64,000 nt of DNA from PMNU01 sp035480575 (GCA_035480575.1 DATIHR010000005.1:1-64000), one strand, 5' to 3'. Positions 8,552 through 17,362 are shown, numbered from the stretch's first letter. Program-made: numbers and translations. The notes: generated by a model not told the origin, from the letters alone.

Positions 8552-9357
8552 TGATCGCTCCTCTTTTTGCTGAAACACCGCATGTAAGCGTTGCGCCAGT
8601 AACGTTATTTCATATTGGGCCGTTTGCGGTAACGAATTCGCAGCTTTTGGGCATTATAGGTGTCATTATTTTGCTGAGTATTATGTTCTACACTGTGCGA
8701 GCTCTAAAACGGGGCTCGCGTTCTCGTTTTATGCACGCTATTTTGTGGTTTTTCGAGAATTTATACGACACGACCATAGAAGTCATTGGCGACAAAGAGG
8801 TCGCCCGCAAAGTGCTGCCCTTGGCTGTAACCCTGCTATTCTTCTTTTTAATTAACAACTGGTTGGGCATTTTGCCTATTGTTGGGCCTATTACCTACAA
8901 CGGCGAAGAGCTGTTTAGGGGTGCTGCCGCCGATATGAACACGACTTTTGCCCTGGCGATTATTTCTATGACTACTGCGCAAATATGGGCTGTAAAGCGC
9001 CAGGGTTTCCTGGGCAACATTAAACGCTACATTGTTAATCCGTTTAAAGATCCGCTGCACGCCTTCGAAGGTGCACTGGAGATTGTGGCTGAATTTTCGC
9101 GGACACTAGCACTCAGCTTACGTATTTTTGGTAACGTGTTTGGTGGCGAGGTGCTTCTGGCGGTTATTGCCTACTTAAGCGGATTCGCCGCTGCTGTATC
9201 GTTGCCGCTGTTTTACGTTATGGAGTTGTTTGTGGGTGCCGTGCAGGCGTATGTGTTCTTTATGTTGACGATTGCATTTATTAGCTTGGGCGTTCCGAGT
9301 GGGGACGACGCCCACGCAGAAGCGCCGCAGGGCGAGGCAGTCACAGAAAAGCATTAA
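8551..9357 (+). CDS. atpB: ATP synthase Fo subunit a
   Basis: The membrane stator subunit that forms the proton half-channels with the c-ring. The 268-aa protein has five to six TM segments. The conserved LRIFGNVFGGEVL holds the essential Arg, and FVGAVQAYVFFMLTIAFIS is the typical last helix. The GTG at 8551 is chosen because GGAGG lies 10 nt upstream and homology starts there; it overlaps the preceding stop by one base. Confidence 0.93.
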   Translation: MIAPLFAETPHVSVAPVTLFHIGPFAVTNSQLLGIIGVIILLSIMFYTVRALKRGSRSRFMHAILWFFENLYDTTIEVIGDKEVARKVLPLAVTLLFFFLINNWLGILPIVGPITYNGEELFRGAAADMNTTFALAIISMTTAQIWAVKRQGFLGNIKRYIVNPFKDPLHAFEGALEIVAEFSRTLALSLRIFGNVFGGEVLLAVIAYLSGFAAAVSLPLFYVMELFVGAVQAYVFFMLTIAFISLGVPSGDDAHAEAPQGEAVTEKH

Positions 9358-9382
9358 TTTTAGGTAATTAAAGGAGTATTTA

Positions 9383-9598
9383 ATGGAATCACTAGCATTT
9401 GGTCTTACCTACGCTATCGCAGCAGCAGGCTGTGGTATTGGTTTGGGCTTGGTGGGCTTGGGTGCCGTGCAGGCAGCTGGCCGCAACCCAGAGGCATTGG
9501 GTAAGATCCGGACTTTGATGATTTTGGCCATGTCCTTCGTGGACGCATTGGCAATCATCGGCCTTGTGGTCGCACTAATTGTCAAATTTCTTAAGTAA
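9383..9598 (+). CDS. atpE: ATP synthase Fo subunit c
   Basis: The proton-carrying ring subunit. The 71-aa hairpin protein has two TM helices joined by the polar loop AAGRNPEALGKIR. The ion-binding carboxylate is the Asp in ILAMSFVDALAIIGLV, as in E. coli (Asp rather than the common Glu). There are no obvious extra Na+-ligand residues, so proton coupling is likely. AAAGGAG lies before the ATG. Confidence 0.95.
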   Translation: MESLAFGLTYAIAAAGCGIGLGLVGLGAVQAAGRNPEALGKIRTLMILAMSFVDALAIIGLVVALIVKFLK

Positions 9599-9610
9599 TA
9601 ACGAGGTAGT

Positions 9611-10159
9611 ATGCAATTTATATTTGCAGCAGCAGAATCAACCGCGCAGGCAGCCGAAAGCCAGGGTTTGTTCGGCGCGCTCGGCTTAAATTTGCAGTTG
9701 TTTATATCGCAGTGCGTCGCCTTCTTAATTTTGGTCGCCATTTTACGCAAGTTTGTCTACCCTGCCCTTATTAAGGCCATAGAAGACCGTCGTGCAAGCA
9801 TCGAGGCTGGGCTAAAAGAAGCCAAGCAAAGCCAAGAGGTGCTAGAGCAGGCCGAGGCAAAAGTAGCTGGCATGCTAGCCGACGCCCGTAAAGAGGCCGA
9901 CGACATATTGGCCCGCACCAACCAAGAGGCTGCCACAGTAGTGACTGATGCCGAAGCAAAGGCAAAGACCCGAGCCGAACAAATTGTGGCCGATGCCCGC
10001 CAGCAACTAGCAGTAGACGTTACCAAGGCGCGCCAGGCGCTTAAGAAAGACACGATTGAACTCGTTGCCTTGGCCACTGAGCGCGTTATTAACGAGAAGT
10101 TAGATGCTCAGAAAGATTCCAAACTTGTTGAGCAGGCGCTAACGGAGAAGCAGGCGTAA
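9611..10159 (+). CDS. atpF: ATP synthase Fo subunit b
   Basis: The peripheral stalk subunit. The 182-aa protein has one N-terminal TM segment (about 30-47, FISQCVAFLILVAILRKFVYPAL) and then a long Ala/Glu/Lys-rich helix that would form the right-handed coiled coil reaching F1. It is followed 3 nt later by atpH. Confidence 0.92.
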   Translation: MQFIFAAAESTAQAAESQGLFGALGLNLQLFISQCVAFLILVAILRKFVYPALIKAIEDRRASIEAGLKEAKQSQEVLEQAEAKVAGMLADARKEADDILARTNQEAATVVTDAEAKAKTRAEQIVADARQQLAVDVTKARQALKKDTIELVALATERVINEKLDAQKDSKLVEQALTEKQA

Positions 10160-10162
10160 GCT

Positions 10163-10558
10163 ATGAATAGTAAGGTCTCTCGCCGCGTACTTGCCCGCAC
10201 CGTAGCAGCTAAGCTACTTGCCGAGCCTGACAAAAAAGCCCACTGGCTGCAGGCATTGGCCGCATATGTCGTAGAGCACAATATGGCTGAAGACACCGAT
10301 TTACTGGTTAACGATATAGCCCACGAGCTATACGACCAAGGCGGCTTATTGCTTGTATCTGTTACGAGTGCTCGTGACTTATCTGACGGCATCCGGGAAG
10401 ACCTTACGCGTACACTACAAGCAGCTACCGGCGCAGACACGGTAGAGCTGAGCGAGCATGTTAATCCCGACCTTTTAGGCGGGTTAATCGCCAAAACGCC
10501 CGATGCTCAGTTAGACGCCAGTGTTCGTACGAAATTAAAGCAGCTTGCAAGCTTATAG
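10163..10558 (+). CDS. atpH: ATP synthase F1 subunit delta (short form)
   Basis: The connector between the peripheral stalk and F1. At 131 aa it is shorter than the usual 175-180 aa and the sequence is divergent, so the call leans on position between atpF and atpA. It is Ala/Leu-rich and helical, and the C-terminal part LLGGLIAKTPDAQLDASVRTKLKQL resembles the family signature (GG-x-x-I-x-x-D). The N-terminal helical bundle appears reduced. Confidence 0.85.
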   Translation: MNSKVSRRVLARTVAAKLLAEPDKKAHWLQALAAYVVEHNMAEDTDLLVNDIAHELYDQGGLLLVSVTSARDLSDGIREDLTRTLQAATGADTVELSEHVNPDLLGGLIAKTPDAQLDASVRTKLKQLASL

Positions 10559-10575
10559 GAGAGTAAGTAGATACA

Positions 10576-12141
10576 ATGAGTGAACTAAAGGTCCAAGAAT
10601 TATCCGCCGAGCTAAAAGAAGCCATTCAATCGCTACGCGTCAGTCGTGGCTTAGAAGAAGCCGGCATTGTAACCCGTGTGGGCGACGGCGTGGCCTGGAT
10701 TTACGGCCTGCGCAGCGCTGGCTTTAGCGAAGTAATCGAAATCGAAACCCGCCACGGCAGCCACGTAACTGCTTTTGTGCTTAACCTGCTAGAGGACGAA
10801 ATTGGTGCGGTTATTATGGGCGATGACGCCGATGTAGCTGCCGGCGCCAAAGTTACCATGACCGGCCACGTACTGGACGTGCCCATTGGGCCGGAGCTTG
10901 TCGGTCGGGTCGTAAACCCCTTGGGTGAACCACTGGACGGCAAAGGCCCCATTAACGCCAAAGCACGTGGTTTGCTAGAGCGGTCTGCTCCTGGCGTTAT
11001 GGCCCGCAAGAGTGTGCACGAACCCATGATGACCGGCTTACTAGCCATCGATGCCATGGTGCCTATTGGCCGTGGCCAGCGCGAGCTTATCATCGGCGAC
11101 CGCCAAACCGGCAAGACTGCCATTGCCATCGATACCATGATTAACCAAGCCAAGCAAAAGACCGGCGTTATTAACGTGTACGTTGCCGTTGGCCAAAAGA
11201 TGAGCAAGGTTGCAGCGCTTGTAGAGCGCCTCAAGCGCGAGGGGGTTATGGACCAAACCATTATTGTGGCCACTAGCCCGTCCGACCCTGCCCCGCTGCT
11301 ATACCTGGCCCCCTACGCCGGTTGTGCCATGGGCGAATACTTTAGGGACAACAAGCAGCACGCGCTGATTATTTATGACGACCTTAGCAAGCACGCGGTT
11401 GCTTACCGCCAAATGTCGTTGCTGCTGCGCCGCCCACCGGGCCGCGAAGCGTACCCGGGCGATGTGTTTTACTTGCACTCACGCTTGCTTGAGCGTGCCG
11501 CTAAATTAAACGACGACCTTGGTGCCGGTAGCTTAACCGCCCTGCCTATTATCGAGACCCAGGCTGGTGACATTAGCGCCTACATCCCCACTAACGTTAT
11601 TTCCATTACCGACGGCCAAATATTTTTGGAAACCAACTTGTTTTACCAGGGTATTCGCCCAGCTATTTCGGTTGGTTTGAGCGTATCGCGTGTGGGTGGT
11701 AGTGCCCAAACCAAAGCAGTTAAAAGCGTAGCTGGTAGCCTGCGTTTGGACCTTGCCCAGTTCCGCGAACTAGCCTCGTTTGCGCAGTTTGCTAGCGACC
11801 TAGACGCCGAAACCAAGCAACGCATCGAGCGTGGCCAACGCCTGACCGAACTACTCAAGCAAAAGCAATACCACCCGCTCAGCATTGCCGAGCAAGTCGT
11901 TAGCCTTATGGCCGCAACAAAGGGTCCGTTCGACGTCGTGCCGGTTGCCAAAATGAAGGACGTCCAAGCCGAGCTGATTAGCCTGTTAGAGTCCAAGCAC
12001 AAAGATGTTATGGAGACCCTGAATACCGGCAACAAGCCTGATGAAAAGCTGGAAAAAGTGATAATTGACGCTGCCGAAAAAGTCGCAAAGTCGTATGCTG
12101 TTACTGCCAAGCCTACCCAAGATAAGGCGGCAAAGGAGTAG
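10576..12141 (+). CDS. atpA: ATP synthase F1 subunit alpha
   Basis: The regulatory nucleotide-binding subunit of the F1 hexamer. The 521-aa protein is full length, with the P-loop GDRQTGKT at about 172-179 and the alpha-family signature PAISVGLSVSRVGGSAQ. The final codons contain AGGAG, which probably serves as the ribosome binding site of the small ORF that follows. Confidence 0.97.
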   Translation: MSELKVQELSAELKEAIQSLRVSRGLEEAGIVTRVGDGVAWIYGLRSAGFSEVIEIETRHGSHVTAFVLNLLEDEIGAVIMGDDADVAAGAKVTMTGHVLDVPIGPELVGRVVNPLGEPLDGKGPINAKARGLLERSAPGVMARKSVHEPMMTGLLAIDAMVPIGRGQRELIIGDRQTGKTAIAIDTMINQAKQKTGVINVYVAVGQKMSKVAALVERLKREGVMDQTIIVATSPSDPAPLLYLAPYAGCAMGEYFRDNKQHALIIYDDLSKHAVAYRQMSLLLRRPPGREAYPGDVFYLHSRLLERAAKLNDDLGAGSLTALPIIETQAGDISAYIPTNVISITDGQIFLETNLFYQGIRPAISVGLSVSRVGGSAQTKAVKSVAGSLRLDLAQFRELASFAQFASDLDAETKQRIERGQRLTELLKQKQYHPLSIAEQVVSLMAATKGPFDVVPVAKMKDVQAELISLLESKHKDVMETLNTGNKPDEKLEKVIIDAAEKVAKSYAVTAKPTQDKAAKE

Positions 12142-12146
12142 ACATT

Positions 12147-12422
12147 ATGGAACGACGACCATTTAGATTGCCTGGTAGTGTTGCGTCCATCGAGGATCGT
12201 ACGGGACGTCATCGCGCGAAAGATACACCAAATGCGCCCGACATGCTCGCTAATAACGAATCCTTACGCAGTGCAGGCTGGCATATTGGGGTTGATCGGC
12301 AAGCGCCGCCGCCTGCCCCTGCAGCCCCTGAAGTTGTTCGTCCTGAAACGTATGTAACCGTTACGGCTACAGGTAGTATTGCACTTGAAGGAATCGCCGT
12401 AGAGAGGACGCATGGCGTCTAG
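12147..12422 (+). CDS. Small ORF inserted between atpA and atpG
   Basis: A 91-aa product not recognised. It has no TM segment; the first 60 residues are polar with many Arg and Asp, followed by a Pro/Ala stretch (APPPAPAAPEVV) and a short Thr/Val-rich tail. It starts 5 nt after the atpA stop with AGGAG at the right spacing, and its 3' end overlaps the atpG start by 11 nt. The tight coupling supports real translation. It is not similar to the two other inserted ORFs at 13275 and 14946. Confidence 0.7.
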   Translation: MERRPFRLPGSVASIEDRTGRHRAKDTPNAPDMLANNESLRSAGWHIGVDRQAPPPAPAAPEVVRPETYVTVTATGSIALEGIAVERTHGV

Positions 12423-13278
12423 GCAGCAGATTAAACGGCGGATTGGGTCGGTTAAGAACACCCGGCAGATTACTCGTGCCATGCAATTGGTAGCGGCTAG
12501 CAAGCTGCGCCGCGCTCAAGAGGCGGTGCAGCATCCGCGTGCCTACGCCGAGCTGGCCCGCCGTATTCTGACACGTCTGCGCCAGCTGGGCGACGAAAGC
12601 GAAGCCAAACTGTTTACACCGCGCCCCGTTAAGCGCCGCTTGCTGATAGCGATTACCAGCGACCTTGGCCTGGCCGGCGCCTACGATGCTAACGTACTAC
12701 GTACCCTGTTTAATGAGGCGAAAGCAGATAAAGCAGACGGGGTTTCTACCGCCGTGGTTGCAATCGGCCGTAAAGCGGCGCAATCTACCAGCCGTGTCGC
12801 CGACATGCAGGTAGAAGGCGTCTACACCGCCCTGCCCGCCCACCCCACGGCGGATACACTCCGGCCTATTTTAACGTCCGTAGTCGACAAGTTCGCCTCG
12901 GGCGAAGTCGATGCCGTAGACATGATTTTTACTAAATTTATTTCATCTATTAATACGCAGGTACAAGTGCAGCGCATACTGCCTGCCGGGTTTGAAGAAA
13001 TAGAACTGGACGAAGAAGCCAAGCGCGCCGATGTCGAACCTTCCGTAAGCGAGCTGTTACAGGCTGCTAGTCTGCGCTTGCTAGAGGCTCAGTTATTCCA
13101 GGCATTTTTAGAGGCAGCCGCCAGCGAGCAATCTATGCGTATGCTGGCCATGAAGAACGCCACCGATAACGCCTCCGACCTTATAGACGACCTTACACTG
13201 GAGTTCAACAACGCCCGCCAAGCAGCCATTACCCAAGAACTAGCCGAAATTACCGGCGGTGCAGAGGCCATGAAATGA
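12412..13278 (+). CDS. atpG: ATP synthase F1 subunit gamma
   Basis: The central rotor shaft. The 288-aa protein begins with the conserved N-terminal helix ASRQQIKRRIGSVKNTRQITRAMQ-like pattern and ends with the matching C-terminal helix (MLAMKNATDNASDLIDDL). AGAGAGGA lies upstream of the ATG, inside the previous small ORF. Its stop overlaps the next small ORF (ATGA). Confidence 0.95.
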   Translation: MASRQQIKRRIGSVKNTRQITRAMQLVAASKLRRAQEAVQHPRAYAELARRILTRLRQLGDESEAKLFTPRPVKRRLLIAITSDLGLAGAYDANVLRTLFNEAKADKADGVSTAVVAIGRKAAQSTSRVADMQVEGVYTALPAHPTADTLRPILTSVVDKFASGEVDAVDMIFTKFISSINTQVQVQRILPAGFEEIELDEEAKRADVEPSVSELLQAASLRLLEAQLFQAFLEAAASEQSMRMLAMKNATDNASDLIDDLTLEFNNARQAAITQELAEITGGAEAMK

Positions 13279-13544
13279 GCGTTTATCTAGGTAGCCCATT
13301 AGAAGCCGCTCACGAAGCTGCACGTAGGATTTACCCCTTACCAGAGGCTGACGAAGGTATTCAGGACGGCGACGTTATGGCGCTGCGTGCATACGCCATA
13401 GAATATGGCCCGCGCGTTATCGAGCACGCAGAACAGGCGGCTATTGCTCCTTACAGGCAAGAAATAGCTGCTCGTATCGCAGATTTAGAACAATTACTGG
13501 AATTAGAAGCAGCGTTTAATCACGGCACAGATCAAGGAGCATAA
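13275..13544 (+). CDS. Small ORF inserted between atpG and atpD
   Basis: An 89-aa product not recognised. It is acidic and Ala/Glu-rich, and the last 50 residues look like a continuous amphipathic helix (PYRQEIAARIADLEQLLELEA region). It starts inside the atpG stop (ATGA overlap) and ends 2 nt before atpD, with AAGGAG at its end serving atpD. The position suggests a soluble partner of F1, but function is unknown. Confidence 0.7.
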   Translation: MSVYLGSPLEAAHEAARRIYPLPEADEGIQDGDVMALRAYAIEYGPRVIEHAEQAAIAPYRQEIAARIADLEQLLELEAAFNHGTDQGA

Positions 13545-13546
13545 CA

Positions 13547-14944
13547 ATGGCGCAAGCAGTACAAGAAAATGTAAAAACAAAGGATGGCAAGGTCGTCCAG
13601 GTTGTGGGCGTGGTGGTAGACGTCGAGTTCGCGCAAGGCGAACTACCTGCCATTAACTATGGCCTGACCGCCACATTAAATGGGCAAAAGCTGGTGCTAG
13701 AGGTAGCGCAGCACTTAAGCGAGACGGTTGTGCGGACGATTTCGCTTGCCAGTACCGATGGCCTCAAGCGCGGCGATGCCGTCGCGAACACCGACGCACC
13801 TATTAGCGTGCCGGTTGGCGACAGCACCCTTGGCCGGATGTTTAACGTCATTGGCGAACCCATTGATGGCATTACTAAAAATAACGACTTTAAACAGCGA
13901 GCACCAATCCATCGTGCAGCACCGAAGTTTGATGACCAATCCGGCTCGGTAGAAGTGCTCGAAACCGGTATTAAGGTTATTGACCTCATCGCCCCAGTAC
14001 TTAAGGGTGGTAAGGTTGGTTTGTTCGGCGGCGCCGGCGTGGGCAAAACCGTTTTGATCCAGGAATTTATTAACAACATTGCCAAATTCCACAGTGGTTA
14101 CTCGGTATTTGCCGGCGTGGGCGAGCGTACCCGTGAGGGTAACGACCTGTACCGCGAAATGGAAGAATCCGGCGTTATTAAAAACACCGCCCTGGTATTC
14201 GGCCAAATGAACGAGCCCCCGGGCGCGCGCCTTCGCGTTGGCCTAACTGGCCTGACTATTGCCGAAGGCTTCCGCGACCAAGGCAAGGACGTGCTGTTGT
14301 TTATTGATAACATCTTCCGTTTTACCCAGGCCGGTAGCGAGGTATCTGCCCTACTTGGCCGCTTGCCATCTGCTGTAGGCTACCAACCGAACTTGCAGCA
14401 AGAAATGGGTGCCCTGCAGGAGCGTATTACGAGTACCAAGCAAGGTTCCGTAACATCGGTGCAAGCCGTGTTTGTACCGGCCGACGACCTTACCGACCCG
14501 GCCCCGGCTACAACCTTTGCCCACTTGGACAGCACCATTGTGCTTAACCGCGCCCTCACCGACCTTGGATTGTACCCGGCCGTTGACCCACTAGACAGCT
14601 CAAGCACTATTTTGGACCCCGAAATTGTCGGCCAAGAGCATTACGAAGTCGCCCGTGAAGTGCAGCGTATTTTGCAACGCTACAAAGACCTGCAAGACAT
14701 CATCGCCATCTTAGGCATGGACGAACTTTCCGACGAAGACAAGCAAGTTGTTGCCCGCGCCCGCCGCATCCAGCGGTTCTTAACCCAGCCATTCTATGTT
14801 GCCGAAATATTCACCAACAACCCTGGTAAATACGTCAGCCTGAAAGACACCGTTAAGGGCTTTAAAGAAATTTTGGACGGCAAGCACGACGATAAACCCG
14901 AAAGCGCCTTCTACATGAAGGGCGACATTAGCGAGGTTAAATAA
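13547..14944 (+). CDS. atpD: ATP synthase F1 subunit beta
   Basis: The catalytic subunit. The 465-aa protein is full length, with the P-loop GGAGVGKT at about 160-167, the catalytic Glu in GERTREGNDLY, LLFIDNIFRFTQAGSEVSALLG (Walker B) and the signature around PAVDPLDSSS. AAGGAGCATAAC precedes the ATG. The next small ORF begins 1 nt after the stop. Confidence 0.98.
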   Translation: MAQAVQENVKTKDGKVVQVVGVVVDVEFAQGELPAINYGLTATLNGQKLVLEVAQHLSETVVRTISLASTDGLKRGDAVANTDAPISVPVGDSTLGRMFNVIGEPIDGITKNNDFKQRAPIHRAAPKFDDQSGSVEVLETGIKVIDLIAPVLKGGKVGLFGGAGVGKTVLIQEFINNIAKFHSGYSVFAGVGERTREGNDLYREMEESGVIKNTALVFGQMNEPPGARLRVGLTGLTIAEGFRDQGKDVLLFIDNIFRFTQAGSEVSALLGRLPSAVGYQPNLQQEMGALQERITSTKQGSVTSVQAVFVPADDLTDPAPATTFAHLDSTIVLNRALTDLGLYPAVDPLDSSSTILDPEIVGQEHYEVAREVQRILQRYKDLQDIIAILGMDELSDEDKQVVARARRIQRFLTQPFYVAEIFTNNPGKYVSLKDTVKGFKEILDGKHDDKPESAFYMKGDISEVK

Positions 14945-14945
14945 T

Positions 14946-15221
14946 ATGGCCGAAGGATTACGCTATCCCGACCCAGAGCAATGGGGACGCGATGGCATCC
15001 TGCCTGGCTGCGGTTACTCGGGTGACGCTGAGGGCGGACACTCATGGTGGCTGGATGCTCAGCCCGAAGGCTTTGATGCTGATCGTACTGTTGCAACGGA
15101 CGACGACACATACCCTTCCGGTGAAAGCAGCGGTAGACGTCCCCCTATATACCCTCAGGGGCTGGAATATCGCGCCAACGAAGAAGGGGGCCTCTACGAA
15201 AGGCGTGATTATGAATTTTGA
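14946..15221 (+). CDS. Small ORF inserted between atpD and atpC
   Basis: A 91-aa product not recognised. It is acidic and rich in Gly, Asp, Tyr and Trp, has no TM segment, and is probably disordered. Its start lies 1 nt after the atpD stop and its end overlaps the atpC start by 11 nt, the same overlap length seen for the ORF before atpG. This is the third unrelated small ORF inside the F1 part of the operon. Confidence 0.65.
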   Translation: MAEGLRYPDPEQWGRDGILPGCGYSGDAEGGHSWWLDAQPEGFDADRTVATDDDTYPSGESSGRRPPIYPQGLEYRANEEGGLYERRDYEF

Positions 15222-15639
15222 ACTCGTAACGCTTGACGGTGTTAAGTACCAAGCCGAGGCATACTCGGTACAACTGCCAACCGCAGCTGGCCAGATTACT
15301 GTACTACCCGGCCATGAGCCGTTATTAAGTCAGCTCATCCCTGGTGTTATTACCGTACGACGTACGAAGGGAGATGCCGATTACAAACTCGAGCACTATG
15401 CTACCTACGGCGGCGTACTCGAAATTAGTAAGTCCGGCGTACGGGTACTAGTAGACGAAGCAGCTGGCAGCGACGAAATTAACGAAGCCGAAGCCAAAAA
15501 GGCGCACGACGCCGCCCTTGCCCTCCGCAAAAATGCCAAGAATCAGGTAGAACTAGATCGCGCCCAGACACTACTGGAGCGACAAGGTGTCCGTTTGGAA
15601 GTGGCCGAGCTCAAACGGCGACACTCCCGTCATCAATAA
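15211..15639 (+). CDS. atpC: ATP synthase F1 subunit epsilon
   Basis: The rotor subunit that contacts the c-ring and can inhibit ATP hydrolysis. The 142-aa protein has the N-terminal beta-sandwich (FELVTLDGVKYQAEAYSVQ... ITVLPGHEPLLSQLIPGVI) and a C-terminal helical pair rich in Ala/Lys/Glu. The ATG at 15211 is chosen because it fits the family length; a longer in-frame start at 14992 would overlap atpD-proximal coding. It is the last gene of the operon and converges on the gene at 15650. Confidence 0.92.
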   Translation: MNFELVTLDGVKYQAEAYSVQLPTAAGQITVLPGHEPLLSQLIPGVITVRRTKGDADYKLEHYATYGGVLEISKSGVRVLVDEAAGSDEINEAEAKKAHDAALALRKNAKNQVELDRAQTLLERQGVRLEVAELKRRHSRHQ

Positions 15640-15649
15640 TGCTTTTTTA

Positions 15650-15964
15650 TTAGTTGGCAGCGCTGAGTCGTTTGTATGGTGCTGCCGGTTCGTCTACTGC
15701 TGGTTGGTCGAACAGCTCGCCTACACGCTGCAGGTCTTCGCTGCGTAATGCTACAAGTAGCGCGAGGGTTAGACCGTCAAACGCAGCTTGGCGTTCCTGT
15801 GTATCGCCATAATGTTCTAGTAGGTACGACGCAATTCCTTTACTGACCCCTGGGAATCGCTCGGTAATAATCAGCCAGGCCTCGTCACAAAGTTTGCTGT
15901 GGTCGATTTGCTTGAGCCACAATGCGACCGTTTCCGGCGTGGCATCCTGTAATGCTGTCGTCAT
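15650..15964 (-). CDS. Hypothetical protein, paralog of the gene at 16039
   Basis: A 104-aa soluble helical protein of unknown function. It shares a core with its neighbour: a WLxQI motif near the N-terminus and the near-identical segment QERQAAFDGLTLALL at about residues 57-71. The C-terminal tail has Pro/Ala. The pair likely arose by tandem duplication. A ribosome binding site, AGGAGG, lies upstream of the ATG. Confidence 0.65.
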   Translation of the reverse strand: MTTALQDATPETVALWLKQIDHSKLCDEAWLIITERFPGVSKGIASYLLEHYGDTQERQAAFDGLTLALLVALRSEDLQRVGELFDQPAVDEPAAPYKRLSAAN

Positions 15965-16038
15965 ATTACCTCCTTACAAACTTAACTGTAGCAGATGTCA
16001 AACCTGGTTGCATGTGTTGTTTATCACATCGAGGCTAA

Positions 16039-16296
16039 TTATTTTCTAAGAAGTTTTTGCGCTGTATGGACGTCAGCAAAGTGCGATAAAGCCAGTAGGG
16101 CCAATGTCAAACCATCGAATGCGGCTTGCCGTTCTTGGGACGATGCGTACCGTGCTTGCGTGTAGGGGCGCATGGCACGGGTAACGCCATGAAAACGGCT
16201 ATTCATGGCAATCCACCCTGTTTCGTGCGCGTCCGCTATGTTTATTTGTTGCAGCCATAGGTTGACGGCGGCGGTCGTTGGTTCTTGTGTGCTCAT
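16039..16296 (-). CDS. Hypothetical protein, paralog of the gene at 15650
   Basis: An 85-aa protein of unknown function carrying the same motifs as its downstream neighbour: WLQQI, a FHGV/FPGV segment and QERQAAFDGLTLALL. The ATG at 16296 is preferred over an in-frame one at 16320 because AGGGGGTACC lies just upstream of it. The upstream region holds a long inverted repeat shared with the divergent gene at 16438. Confidence 0.65.
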   Translation of the reverse strand: MSTQEPTTAAVNLWLQQINIADAHETGWIAMNSRFHGVTRAMRPYTQARYASSQERQAAFDGLTLALLALSHFADVHTAQKLLRK

Positions 16297-16323
16297 GGTA
16301 CCCCCTATGATTTTTATCATAAC

Positions 16324-16370
16324 AACTATATGTAGTGTGAGCTGTGCGATGCATCACACTACAAATAGTT
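16324..16370. promoter_or_regulatory. Inverted repeat in divergent promoter region
   Basis: Positions 16324-16340 and 16354-16370 are 17-nt inverted arms with one mismatch around a 13-nt centre. The core arms are TGTAGTGTGA and TCACACTACA. It lies between the start at 16296 (minus) and the start at 16438 (plus), just upstream of a TATAAT at 16398-16403, so an operator for a dimeric regulator is likely. Confidence 0.6.
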
Positions 16371-16397
16371 TGTCTGTTGCTTACTTGTAAGCAGGCG

Positions 16398-16403
16398 TAT
16401 AAT
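16398..16403 (+). promoter_or_regulatory. -10 hexamer TATAAT
   Basis: A consensus TATAAT about 35 nt upstream of the ATG at 16438. No good -35 element at 17 nt is visible; the inverted repeat just upstream may bind an activator. Confidence 0.5.
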
Positions 16404-16437
16404 AATGCCAGAGTAAATGGGCAAAGGACCATTATTT

Positions 16438-17352
16438 ATGTTTGCTGCAAAAAGTGTTGTAAAGAATGGCTTTCAGGCTACTAAAATTGCCGATGATATG
16501 GCGTGGGCTGTTGGCGCCATTACACCCCAAATAGCGGCCGTGGACGACGACCTGCTAACAGCGGTTCTGGCTAACATCGTGCCTGTAGACCCACTACAGC
16601 AGCAGTACGCGGCATGTACCGATGGCCGTTTACCTGTTCGATTGTTAGACGGTAGCGTAGTCCCTGTGCGCGAGCAAATGGTGGGTGCCGATATAGTCAG
16701 TGCTTTTTACGTTGCCGAAGCACTGGGGCCGCGTTTTTATAAAGACCCGAGCGCGCCAGTAGCCGAGCGTGTGCTAGATGTGGCACGCTTTTTGCACGAA
16801 AACGGTAGCTTGCCCAGCACGCATGTAGGCTGTGGCGCGGCCGCTGGGTTTTTATCTGTTATCGACAATGTGAGCAGGTTTCATGCGGACGATCAATTTG
16901 TTGCCAGGCAGCAGGCTCTATTGCCTAGAGGTGTCTACGACGAAGGGCTGCACGCCGAAATGCTTGCTGCGCTTGCCAAGCGGTTAGAGTCGGGAGCTTA
17001 CGATGGCCTCACGGCTGATACATTTGTCGAGGCTGTACTGTTGGTAAGCGGCAAGCAGGCTATTGCCGAGCTAAAAGACGACGGACGTGGCATACACGGG
17101 CATGTCGAGGAAGCTGTGGTACGCATTCAGACGCCGCATGTCGCGCTAGATACAGCAGGGCTAGCCCGCCAAACCAACGGCCGCGAAGTGTTTTGCGTTA
17201 ACGACGCCCGCATGGAAGCTACTGGCCGCCTCTTTGGCCGTGGTACCGACACCGACTACCGCATTGCCCTCATGGCCCTAGAAGATTTCGCCGATGCCGG
17301 CCACGGCACCCTGGCCAAAAACCTCCCTACGTACGTTGTTGGTAAGGCGTAG
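16438..17352 (+). CDS. Hypothetical protein with HVGCGAAAG motif
   Basis: A 304-aa cytoplasmic protein with no certain family. Residues around 130 read THVGCGAAAGF, which loosely recalls the zinc HxxCG motif of beta-type and CsoSCA-type carbonic anhydrases, and HGHVEEAVV and FCVND follow later. I do not see enough to call an enzyme. The ATG at 16438 is preferred because AAAGGA lies about 10 nt upstream; an in-frame ATG at 16417 lies seven codons earlier. It converges on the gene at 17363. Confidence 0.6.
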   Translation: MFAAKSVVKNGFQATKIADDMAWAVGAITPQIAAVDDDLLTAVLANIVPVDPLQQQYAACTDGRLPVRLLDGSVVPVREQMVGADIVSAFYVAEALGPRFYKDPSAPVAERVLDVARFLHENGSLPSTHVGCGAAAGFLSVIDNVSRFHADDQFVARQQALLPRGVYDEGLHAEMLAALAKRLESGAYDGLTADTFVEAVLLVSGKQAIAELKDDGRGIHGHVEEAVVRIQTPHVALDTAGLARQTNGREVFCVNDARMEATGRLFGRGTDTDYRIALMALEDFADAGHGTLAKNLPTYVVGKA

Positions 17353-17362
17353 ACTGTAGCTT

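Noticed and set aside
16438..17352. Carbonic anhydrase from the HVGCG motif
   Set aside because: Only one short motif resembles it; the other zinc ligands and the Asp/Arg pair are not found.
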